DNA of 61,620 nt from a virus: IMG/VR virus record IMGVR_UViG_3300022921_001235, positions 1 through 61,620 of that record. One strand, 5' to 3'. This document shows positions 45,752 to 56,800 of the stretch, one piece after another. The translations under genes and the position numbers were made by a program. The notes beneath the pieces are model-generated. The model saw nothing but the letters and a program-made list of their open reading frames with translations, made no database searches and had not been told where the DNA came from. The stretch's first letter is position 1, and every line of letters begins with the position of its first letter.

Positions 45752-48700
45752 CCAATCCAGATTTGTTTTGGACCTGTTGATTCTACTGCACCAGTTATCT
45801 TTATTTCGTTACTGTCGCCTTTGAGTTTGAACTCAATGGTGTCGTTTGCATAAATCTGCTTGAACTTGGTGTAGTAATACTGATTGGTGGTGCCGCCTAC
45901 TTTCAACGGTGCTGTGGTGCGCCTACTCACACTCTGTGTGATATCATCAAATGCCGTGGTTTCAATAAACGCCTGTGGCTGGAAGTTGTAGACGATATCA
46001 ACATCGTCGCTTACGCCAAATCCTAGCACGCCTTCGTTGTCGATGTTGACTAGTATTTCACTGGATGCAGCAACAAATGTTACAAAGTTGACTTCATCTA
46101 TGTATTGTCTTGTGCTGCTCTGTGTTGCGGTGTCACCTGCTTCCAATGCAGGTGCTTCACTGTCAAAGTTGTATATGACATCTACATCATCTGTAGCACC
46201 AAATGTGTTGAACTCTACATACTCAAAGTTGAATATGTTTTCGCTGTCTGATGCACCAAGCAATCCAAACTCGGCAGTGTCGTCGTATGCAAACGTTTTG
46301 TTGACAACACTGATGCTGTCTATCACAGTTTCGATAGTATCTTGTGGTTGTGTGTAAGCAATGCTGTTGGTTGCATCAGTGTCTATGCTCAATGCAGGAT
46401 CGGCTGCAAAGTTTTGTGTGCTGCTTTGATCCGACAGCACAGAGAATAGGTTTGCTGTAACTGTGTCAAACACAAACACAATCTGTTGATCACTCACAAC
46501 CAGTGCACCAAGTGCAGCAACATCTTCTGTGTTGAATATCTGCACAATGGCTTCTTGTGCGGCAATCTCTAGTTCACCTATTGCATCTCTGTTGGTTGTA
46601 AATGCAGTTTCGTCTGCGGCTAGTTTGGCAAACACACCTGTGTCGGCATAATCATATGCAACACTTATGGTTCCGTCTTCTGCTATCTCCAGTGGTGCAG
46701 TTGACGATCTATTGATAGCAAATGTATGCGGGCTGTCCACTGCAACTTCCAGCGCACCTTGTGTGATTCTGCTTACACTTTGACTGAACTTATCGGTTGA
46801 AGTTATTTCTAGTCCAACATTATCTACAATATTTCTAATAATGTCGACATCAAATGCTGTTATTGCACGGAACACACCTGTATCTGCAAATTCAAATACC
46901 TGTTGAATACTATCTTGTGCAGCAACTTCTAATGCAGTAGTGTTTACAAACGTTGTCGTTGATGCAGTTTGGTCTTGTGCAGCAAGTTCAAGTGTTATGC
47001 TGTCTTGGAAGTTGTAAACTATATCTTCATCAACAACAGACAGTTTTACAAACACTGCACTATCTGCATATGCAAATGTATTTGCTATATTATCTGAACC
47101 TGTTATGATTAGCGGTGTTGTATCTACAGTACCACTAGTGACTTCTATGCTAGTTGCACTGCCTTTGATAAACGATCCGCTGTCTACTATATCATAAATG
47201 AATGAAACAGTGTCAGCATCGCTGATTTCTAATGCACCAGGATGATTGTATACCAGTGTCTGCGCTAGAACATCAGCAACAGTGATTTCTAGTTCACCAA
47301 GATTGTGAACCAAGTCGTTGTATCCAAATACATTGCTGACTGTGCTTGCATCGCCAATCTCAAGTTCTACATCACCTACAGCAGGATCATAAGATCTAAC
47401 AGTTGCATCATCGGCAGTGATTTCTAGTTCACCAAGATTGTGAACCAAGTCGTTGTATCCAAATACATTGCTGACTGTGCTTGCATCGCCAATCTCAAGT
47501 GTGCCAAGATTATGTTCGTAATCCAAATAGTTATACAATATTTGGAAACTATCTGCATCGCTGATAACCAACGGTGTTGTGTCAATGCTGCCCAATGTTA
47601 CAACTATACCAGTGGCGCTACCTTTGATAAAGTTGCCACTTGTCTCATAATCGTAAATCACTGAACTTATATGCGTTTCGCCTATTTCTAGTGCTGCACT
47701 TTGATCTGGAACATTGTAACTTGTCAAATGCTGTTGTTGTGCTTCGATGTCAAGTGATAGAGTTTGTTCCGGAATCAGTATAGTTTGTTTTACATCAACA
47801 TCGGCACCAATGTGGAAATCTCTGCTTATGCTTGCTGACCATAGCAGCATTTCATTGTTGTTGGCAGGATCGCCGTTGTAATATCTTATTTCGTCAAACT
47901 CGAACCCTAAACTTGTAAGATTGTAAGACTGATTGTCAAATGTAGCTGTAGCAATAGCTAATCCTCTAGGATTGGTGTCAATGACTATTGCTTGATTGCC
48001 GTTGAGAACAGATGCTTGAACACGCAGAGTTGCATAGTTGTAATAGTTTCTTGTGTTTAGTATGGTTTGATTTACAAACGAATGTCTTACAGCGTGTTGA
48101 ACAACACCTTGCTTCCAAAATGTAATATATGATTCGTTACTGGGCAAATCATATCCAGTAAATGCTATTCGATCATTCAACACAGATACAATCTCGTTGT
48201 AGATATTGCTATCAGTTGTATCAAACTCTATCACATAATCACTGATAGTAGATCCGATATTTGCATATGCACCGGTTACTGTAAATGTTGTAGACGGATT
48301 CTCTGGTTGCACAGGTTGATAAATCACATCTATATCTTCTACGACTCCAATCTCAACACTAACCGTATCTATGCCAAAATTGATGGTAGTGCTGGTACGA
48401 GTGTTGTCTCCTGATATAACAGTTTCTAATGTTTGATCTGGTACAACAACCACTCTATTTTCAACAGAGGTTGCACCGACAATCAACGGCGTAACTTCAA
48501 TAGTTGCACTAATACCTATTATATCTGTAGCAGTTGTAACAGCAAACAATCCTGTATCGTTATAGACAAACGTTTTACCAACACTGTCAGCAGCAGTGAT
48601 TTCAAAGTTGGTTGTTGCTGTTCTTGGATAAACTGCAAACACAATATCGTTTGCATCAACTTCAACTGTAACTGTAGTGTCAAACTCAAACTCTTGTCGA

Positions 48701-50814
48701 TTGGTGTCAAGACTGCCTACTGCATTTATTGTCAAAGGAATGATATCAGTAAAGTCAAAGAACGAAGCAAGTGCACCTGCAATCTGTTGTTCTTCAGATA
48801 TAGCACTGTAGCTGATTGGTCCGATTGGTAAGCCTGCACCAGTGAGTGTTTGATAAGCAATACTGTTTTCAAACTTGTATTCTACCGAACTTGCTGCAAG
48901 TGTTTTGAACGGAATATTTTCTACATCAACTTCTAGAGATGGACGGAAATATGGATATTCAAGTTTGCCATCGCTGTCTCTAACAACACCAGGACCGTCA
49001 TTCCAATCAACTCCGATTGCAAGTGTAGTTGTATCTACAATAACTGCAATGTTTGCAAATGCATCATTGTCGCTTACGATCAGTTCGCCGATGCTTGGTT
49101 GATAATCCATTACACCTTCGTATTGTAGTGTGCCTATGGCATTTACACCAATAGGTGATATAGGCAAACCGGCATATCGTTCTAATCTATCAATACCATC
49201 ACTGGCAAAGAAATATGCTGTATCATTGCCTCCTACTAATACATCAACAACATATCCTGATACTCCTGCTAGTGCTGGATTATCTTGTGCTGGTGTATTA
49301 CCATCGCCAAATATACTGTTAATAGTTGCCAATGAAGGCTTACTAATAACTGGTACAATGTATGAGTTAAAGAGTGCATATCCTAATGGAAGATTTGTTT
49401 GTATTTGTGATGATGTACGAACAGTATCTGTCCACTCAGGAGCAAGACTGTCACCGTCCCATAGTCCTGTATATTCAAACATAGAGAAGTTTAGTAGGTA
49501 TAAATATTCTTTTGCAGCTACTTCAAATGCATCACTGTCTGTTTTAAAGTTGGCGCCACCATACCCTGACGGATCCCAGAACCCACCGTCATATGCTTCC
49601 ACCATTGCTGCATATAGTGGACCAGTTGCCCAGTCTGCACTAATAAATGGATACATTTTTAATGATACTGCATCAAGTCCGTGCATATGTAATGTATGGA
49701 ATACGTGTTCGATTACTTCTTGTGCATCAATTTCGCCATCGCCGTAGCCATCGCCTGTTGAATTCAAATACCAAACCATATCGTTAGCAACGTGCGTGTC
49801 AAATAATGGTGACAAGTTATAAGAAGCAATACCTGCATCTGTTAAGAAGTTTGGAGTGTAGTCACTGCCTGCGCCTCTTGCTACTCGTTGCAGTGTTGGT
49901 CCTTGGGCTGCGTGATATGTTCCTGCGTCACCTCTAAGTGTTTTAATAACATTTCGTTGTGCAGTTTTATTAATGCCTGCGGCATCTTTGTCTAAGAACA
50001 GTTCAAACATACGTGCTACTTTTTCTAACCACGCATCTGGTACTGCTGTTTGTCCACCTACTGTGCCTGCGGCAACAATCCTTACGCCATTTACAGTAAC
50101 TTCACGCTTGAAGAAGTCGCTGCCGTTGCCAGTAACATTACTGATTGCACCGTTATTGTATTCTGGATCAGCTTCTGCTGCGCCTCCTAGTGCACCAAAT
50201 GTCAGTTCAGTAACATAGCTACGTTCAACTTCGAGTACTGGTCTAAAGTGTGGATATTCCAGTTTGCCATCGCTGATTCTAACAACACCTGGTCCTTGAT
50301 TGTCAGTAGCACTGATCTCCAATGCACCTTGTGTGATACGACTTGTAGATTTAATAGTGTTGTCATTAGCACCAATACTTAATTCTACTAATCCTGGAAC
50401 AAAGTTTTGCGGACCAATATATTGTATTTCGCCAACTGCATTTACACTAATTGGACCAATCGGCAACCCTGGATAATCATCTTGGAACTCAAGTATAAGT
50501 CCATTAAACTCGTAGATAGAATCAAAATCACCGTATGTAAATGTTGCAGTATCATTGATAGAAGATATGTTGACAACAGAGGTAGACGCTGATACAAACA
50601 CAACACCAGTGTCTTCAACTACTGCTCTAACAGCAGGTCGAAAATGATCATACACAAGCGCACCATCGGTTTGTCTTGTGGTTCCTTCGCTTTGATTGTC
50701 AGTAGCGGATAGTTCTAGCCCAACAACTTCAAAATCAAATATATATTGACCTTGGTTAACGCTGTTGTCGCCAATAGCGGATTCGGCAACCGTGTTTTCA
50801 CTGATAGTAGACAC
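45748..50814 (-). CDS. Giant repetitive virion/tail-fibre protein, 1688 aa
   Basis: Many beta repeats of about 40-45 residues with phrases such as RITQGALEISA, LEIGDASTVSNVF, YDYADTGVFAKL and a recurrent PxxIGVNAVG; they likely form a long fibrous shaft. Two repeats of 135 bases (47281 and 47416) are nearly identical. Near residues 350-385 lies a calcium-loop-like GDGYGDGEIDAQEVIEHVFHTLHMHG, and a Trp/Tyr-rich domain follows (about 390-500). The C-terminus (FKLKGDSNEIKITGAVESTGPKQIWIG) looks like a tip. It follows the 2267-aa gene by 21 bases. Confidence 0.75.
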   Translation of the reverse strand: MSTISENTVAESAIGDNSVNQGQYIFDFEVVGLELSATDNQSEGTTRQTDGALVYDHFRPAVRAVVEDTGVVFVSASTSVVNISSINDTATFTYGDFDSIYEFNGLILEFQDDYPGLPIGPISVNAVGEIQYIGPQNFVPGLVELSIGANDNTIKSTSRITQGALEISATDNQGPGVVRISDGKLEYPHFRPVLEVERSYVTELTFGALGGAAEADPEYNNGAISNVTGNGSDFFKREVTVNGVRIVAAGTVGGQTAVPDAWLEKVARMFELFLDKDAAGINKTAQRNVIKTLRGDAGTYHAAQGPTLQRVARGAGSDYTPNFLTDAGIASYNLSPLFDTHVANDMVWYLNSTGDGYGDGEIDAQEVIEHVFHTLHMHGLDAVSLKMYPFISADWATGPLYAAMVEAYDGGFWDPSGYGGANFKTDSDAFEVAAKEYLYLLNFSMFEYTGLWDGDSLAPEWTDTVRTSSQIQTNLPLGYALFNSYIVPVISKPSLATINSIFGDGNTPAQDNPALAGVSGYVVDVLVGGNDTAYFFASDGIDRLERYAGLPISPIGVNAIGTLQYEGVMDYQPSIGELIVSDNDAFANIAVIVDTTTLAIGVDWNDGPGVVRDSDGKLEYPYFRPSLEVDVENIPFKTLAASSVEYKFENSIAYQTLTGAGLPIGPISYSAISEEQQIAGALASFFDFTDIIPLTINAVGSLDTNRQEFEFDTTVTVEVDANDIVFAVYPRTATTNFEITAADSVGKTFVYNDTGLFAVTTATDIIGISATIEVTPLIVGATSVENRVVVVPDQTLETVISGDNTRTSTTINFGIDTVSVEIGVVEDIDVIYQPVQPENPSTTFTVTGAYANIGSTISDYVIEFDTTDSNIYNEIVSVLNDRIAFTGYDLPSNESYITFWKQGVVQHAVRHSFVNQTILNTRNYYNYATLRVQASVLNGNQAIVIDTNPRGLAIATATFDNQSYNLTSLGFEFDEIRYYNGDPANNNEMLLWSASISRDFHIGADVDVKQTILIPEQTLSLDIEAQQQHLTSYNVPDQSAALEIGETHISSVIYDYETSGNFIKGSATGIVVTLGSIDTTPLVISDADSFQILYNYLDYEHNLGTLEIGDASTVSNVFGYNDLVHNLGELEITADDATVRSYDPAVGDVELEIGDASTVSNVFGYNDLVHNLGELEITVADVLAQTLVYNHPGALEISDADTVSFIYDIVDSGSFIKGSATSIEVTSGTVDTTPLIITGSDNIANTFAYADSAVFVKLSVVDEDIVYNFQDSITLELAAQDQTASTTTFVNTTALEVAAQDSIQQVFEFADTGVFRAITAFDVDIIRNIVDNVGLEITSTDKFSQSVSRITQGALEVAVDSPHTFAINRSSTAPLEIAEDGTISVAYDYADTGVFAKLAADETAFTTNRDAIGELEIAAQEAIVQIFNTEDVAALGALVVSDQQIVFVFDTVTANLFSVLSDQSSTQNFAADPALSIDTDATNSIAYTQPQDTIETVIDSISVVNKTFAYDDTAEFGLLGASDSENIFNFEYVEFNTFGATDDVDVIYNFDSEAPALEAGDTATQSSTRQYIDEVNFVTFVAASSEILVNIDNEGVLGFGVSDDVDIVYNFQPQAFIETTAFDDITQSVSRRTTAPLKVGGTTNQYYYTKFKQIYANDTIEFKLKGDSNEIKITGAVESTGPKQIWIG
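47281..47500. repeat. 135-base direct repeat inside the 1688-aa gene
   Basis: A segment of about 85 bases at 47281 recurs at 47416 with almost no changes, so two 45-residue fibre repeats were copied recently. Confidence 0.8.
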
Positions 50815-50835
50815 AGTTGCCTTCCCCCTTTGTTT

Positions 50836-53800
50836 TTATGCTTGCGATTCGCTCCATGTAATACGCCCACTTGCTTCAAACGGACTTCCAGCATTGATAT
50901 CCGAAGTATCAATAACTCTAACTGAAATAGTCAACAAGTCAGGACCATTTGGAAAAACACCATCACCGCCTAGTATACTATTACCCAAGTCGGTGATATC
51001 TGTTAGATCAAAATCAGTAGCATTACTCAAACGTGCTCCATTTGTTTCAGTACCGCCTGAAGCTCTAAATTCAAATATCGGAGTACCGCCAGTGATAGTG
51101 TCTGATTTGTCATGCACAACAAGATTACTCAAACTAGGTGATTGAACTTTCTGGAAGTTAATATTACTCAAACTACTGTTTAGAATCAATCTTACATTAC
51201 AATCATGTGTTAAAACAAGACCAATCTGTTTAAGTTGTAGTTGCATTCTGTTTATAATATCGCGTTCGCCCATATTACCAGTAATGCCGTTGTCAACACT
51301 TGGTGCAAGTCTAATACTGATCAACGGAATATCACCCAACAATGTTTGTTCATCACTGCCACCTGATGCAGGAGCACCAATACTTACGACTGTGCTTGTG
51401 TTAACACTAGGGTAGATACTAGGTGTATTCCATTGTCTTGCAATAAAGATACGCACAACCAGTGAGCTTCCACTAAAGTATGTGCTGTTCACTGTTTCGC
51501 CATTAAGCGATCCGTCTGTTGTATACAACGGAGTTCCTATACTAAACTTACTTGCATCGTTAGAATTAAAGAAAAGTTCTACAAACCATTCTCTTGTTCT
51601 ATAGGTATAACTGTATCTTCCAACTAACCCTGAAGCACTATTAGTTGTAGCACTTAAACTTTGACCGTTTGTGAATGATAATGTGTTGCTTGACGCTGTG
51701 AACAAATATGCTTTGTCGTCATCGAACGTACCATCCATAATAACCGAAGTACCCCAGTGGAACAATCTCGGTTGATAAGTTGTTATTCCTGTGTTTTCAA
51801 CTTCGTATCTTGCAGGAATATTACCTGATCTCATATAGGCTTCAGTTTCTCTGTTGTTGTGCAACATTTCATGACAGTATATAACATGTCCGTAAGTGTC
51901 TTTGAATCCAAAGCGTATCTTACCAGCACCATACCAACTATAGTCCATATATGCCATTTGTATTTTTGTAATGTCAAGATTAAAGTTGCTAGGCCCTGTG
52001 CCGTCTGCAACATCCATATTCCATTCTTCCTGCGGAATCTTAAGATCAACAGTTTTAGTAATAATAATACCGTCAGTATTCGAACCTTTATATCGAGGTT
52101 GAATAGTGATAGTGTCTTTGGCGTTAATACCAGTTACTTTATAACTTTGACCTCTCAAAACTATCATGTCTCCAACATCTAACTGTCCTTCAAATTCAGT
52201 ATTCTTGCCTGTTATAATGTTTGATTGGAATGTAGCATTTGCTGTACCACTTAACTGTAGTGTGCTGTTTCTACGCACTGCATAGATTGTATTGCCATCG
52301 TATTCATAAAAGAATCCGTTTTGGAAATCATACAATCCACAACGCACTGAACTATTTTCCCATTTAGTAGGACGGAACTGCACAACTCCACTCGGATTGA
52401 ATGTAGGCGGTGTTCCTGGCAAACTATATTGGAATGTAAAGTCATCAATATAAGTTGTAACAGTAAAGTCTCCGTTGAAGTAAGAACTGTTACAATCACT
52501 TATGTTGACAATCTGTCCTGCCTTAATATAGTTTGGATATTTGGTCTGTATGCGAGTTGCGTAACTCACAATCAATGTACTCATATTGGATTCAATATCA
52601 CCGGCAGCATCTTGAAGTTCACCGTTTGCCCAAGTAATACTTGGTTTGGTCTTTGTGTGAGTGCCAGTAAACTCAACAGCAGATGTACCATAAGTTACAC
52701 CGTCAATTACAATCTGCAATAGGTTTACAACTTCTGTGCCTTCGCTTGCGCCTGCTGGCGTACCGCTAGTATCTTGTGTTTCTGTGCAACCTGCTGTTAC
52801 TGTAACAGCATTTTCTTGCACAATATCACCAATGATGGCTTTGAATCTATTCAATACAGCAAGTGACTCGGATGTGTTCTTTCCATATACTTTTGTGTTG
52901 GTTACATACATAATCAATGTTGCCATTTGGTAACTTGCAAAGTTACCGCCGTAACTCATATCATATGCAATCGCATATGTTAGCATCTCCATGTCGTCCA
53001 ACAGTGTTGTTGTATCCCAAGTGGTATTTGGATACGTAACATCTATAAAGGCTTTTAATTCTGCCTGTATAAATGCTTGGTTTGCAACCAACTGATCTCT
53101 TGCTGCTAGTTGTCCACTGGTTCTGCCCGAACTTGGATCTGTATAAACAGGAACATTTGCTGCTAATGCGCTGTTGTCAATGATATCAAGAATTTCTGTA
53201 AAATATGTTTCAACTCTTGCTTCTGCTGTTGTGCTATCGTCAACTTGTGGCAATGCAAGTATATCATTTTTTACTTTAGTTATACGTTTATTTACTACTG
53301 GATTTAGATATAAACTTCTTAACTCCGCTAATCCGTGGAAATATGCTTGATAAGTTCCACCTAATGCTGTTTCAAGAGCAGCACCCTGTGCAATATAACC
53401 GATGTCTCTTTGACATTTTTCGTCAGCAACAACGCTGATTTTTTCTACTAGCAACGGTGGATTAAAGTTGATAGCCAAACTAATTTGAATACCTTTACCT
53501 GACTGATAACGGAAGTACTTACGTGTTTGACGCACAATCTGCGATCCTGGAGCACTACCAGCAATAATTTCAACACCACCGTCAAACGGTCTGTGTGTGC
53601 TTGCACCATCCGGTCTAGTATAGATCTTGGTTGGAACCAAGTGTACAGCTGATGCACTTGTAAATCCTACTGGGGCTGTGAGATTGATAGTGCTATCATC
53701 TACTACACTTGCAATAGTATAAGTTGTCAACTTACCTGGGGTGGTACTTGGATCTTTTAATATAAAATCATCACCGGCCTTGTAGTAAGTTAAGAAAATA

Positions 53801-56800
53801 CTGTCTTCACCGCCGTCTACAAGTTTGCTACCAGTTGTAACAGAGATACTAGGAGTAATAGGAACCATACCGTTTACAGTAGTACTGGTGATTATATGTT
53901 CTGAAGAAGGGATTGTAGTCCAATCCATTGCCATATAAACTCCGTCTCGACGATTGTCTTCACTGTCGCTTAACTGTAAGTATTTGTCGTCGATTACAGT
54001 CACATAGTAGGTTTGTCCTTCAAAAAATCCGTCCCAAACAGCATTGTTATTCGAACTGTAGGTTATTGGAGTACCGTCTGCAAAGTTATGTCCTAGTGCA
54101 ACATAAATGTGGTCATTGTCTGTTTGTGATGCTTGAGAAACTGTGATGGTTTTTGCACCGGCTTTGAAGTTGGTTTGAAAATTCATCGAAGTTTCTGTTG
54201 GAACATCGGACACTGTATAAACACCGTCAAGAGTTCCGATTTGATTACTAATGTCAAGGAATGTAAATGCTGCTGGATTGCTTGTAACAACAACATTTCC
54301 AAGCATTTGTCCGGCATGGTTTTGACATACATAATAATACGTGTCTTCACTGAAATCCTCTGGTACAGTCCATATCAATGTACCATTTTCTGTGCCGTTG
54401 TTTGTGATTCCTTCATCAGTTCCTAACGTGTTTGAAGCGTCATATCCTGCTGTTGCCGGATCAGTTGACTGAATCCAGAAAGGATGTCCTGCGGCTGCAA
54501 TTGTAAATGTGTACGTGAAACCTGGTTTCACATAGAGTGTAGGATTTGGATCGCCATCAATGGTGTATGCAGTTGTTGCATTATTGTTTACTGTAAACGC
54601 AGTATCGCCTGCTTGGCCTGCGATTCCAGCACCGGTTAAGTTAACAGGAACACCTCCGGTACTTTTTAATCTAAATCTATTTTCATCAATCACTTGTGTC
54701 TTGTAGTTTCCGCCGACTTCCAATGTAGGATATTTAAAGCCGTCAACCAATGTATCCATAACATAAGCATCTAGGTTTTGCAACATTGTAGCATCGATAG
54801 TGATAGCATCAGGTATACGCATAAACACTGTATAATCTAGATGATTGTATCCGTTGCTGTTGAAATATGCATAAGCAGGCGAGTTGTCTCTACTATAAGC
54901 CATACTATAAAAGTTATAACTATCCCAATCATCTTTCTTGATAGAGATTTGATATTGCAGAATACAATCTCTACCAGTTGCATTAGCATATTGTGCAACT
55001 CTTGCAAAGCGCCAGTCTGTAACGGTACCGGTGGCGGTTCCATTGACTCCTACAGTTGTCCAAACAGTTGGATTTGTCTGGTTACCAAATCGTTGATCGA
55101 TAGTATAAGAATTAGTGATTGAGAATCTTGCTTCAAAGTTGCTGTATCCATATCTGTTCAGTGGTTGTTTGTTCGCCACACTCCAAAATGGAATCTCACT
55201 GTCTTGCACAAATGGTGTCATAATCATTGCATGACCTTGTCCTGATACAGGGCGACCTTGAGCAACATCTTCAACTTCTCCGGTATCGTATGCACCTGTG
55301 TTCCAATCGCCGCCTTGTATTGTCCAACTACTCCAGGTATTGTCATACTGGTACAAGTACATATTAAAACCTTGAGACATTGTACTATTAGACGAAGATC
55401 CAGTACCATATCTAAATGGCGAGTTGCGACTGGTGCCGTCCATGATCATGTTTGATCTACTTGAAAGACTATTAAGGAATGCATCCACTCCACTGTCACA
55501 AACACTCCTAAATATTTCTAAGTCTGTGTTAGAACTAGTGAAATTTATGTTTCCCGATGAAGCTGTTGGGAAACGTGCACCAAATTCTAATCCGGCTGTG
55601 ACAACGTTGTTTTCTGCAAGACCGTGACTTTCAATGTAAAACGAATCTCTTGTAGGACGTTGTCTAATACCAGTTACAGTATACGTTCCTGTTGCTGATG
55701 CAATACGTATTGATGTGCTGCCATTTTTGAGTCTAAATCTATTTTTGTCAACAACCTCAACAATATATGTCCCAGCATTCAGTGTGCTAGGTGTATAGTT
55801 GGTGCTGTAGTTACCAACGCCATGTGTATAGTAATAAAGAGGATTGCCTGTGTAACTAAAGTTCACGCTTTGCCCATCGACAAAACCGTGATTTTCTTCG
55901 TAGAAACTATCTTTTTCGCTGTTGTCATTGACCGGAACAAAGAAAAAGTCACCTCTGCCAAAAGTCCAAGTGCCGCTATAATAGTATGACCCATTGTTGG
56001 ACCAGGTCATTGAGCCTGTCGATTGCCACTGTAAATAACTGCTGGATGCTGGGGAATCAAAGTTTGGAACACTGCTAAATCTATTAAAATCTTCTACAAA
56101 GTTAAAAGAATGTGGATATGTGCTGTGATTGTCTGCTAAACGCATGTCGTTGTCATAAGACTGACCCCAGTAAACACCGTATTGATTAAATCCGTAATAC
56201 GGGTAGTTTCTCCAGCTTGTACTTGTGCTGCTTTTTCTAGCATGAACTGGAATCGTAAAGTCTGGTCTTGAGCCTATTTTACCATATGAGCTTTGAGCAA
56301 GGTCCCAACCGGAGTTGTTTGTTGACCCACCAAATGCCTGTCCTCTAGTGGTCCAATAGGTGTTGTAGGTATAGTATTGACTTCTCATACTATATATTTC
56401 ATAAGCCAGCATCATAACACCTTGCCCATGATCATAAGTTCCTGCACTTGAAAATCCTATTGCTGGTCCGGTTGGAGTTGATTTTAACTTGAATGTATTT
56501 TCAGTTTGTTCAGTTATCCAGTAAAAATCCAAACTGTTCAATCCACCAATAGGTGTATCTGTACCTGCTGGTTTTAAATAAAGTATTACATCATTTTCTC
56601 TAAAACCGTGATTATTCCAGGTTATTGTACTGCTGCCAGTGTCAACTGCGTTTGCATCAAAGCGCAACTCATAGGCACCTTTGACTGCTCTTGTGTCTGT
56701 TAAACTGTTGTCGATTGTGATATTTGCAGTTTCTGTATCTACAATATCAACAATTGGAAATCCGTCTGCTGCTGTGTTAGTTGATATGCTATCTAGCACC

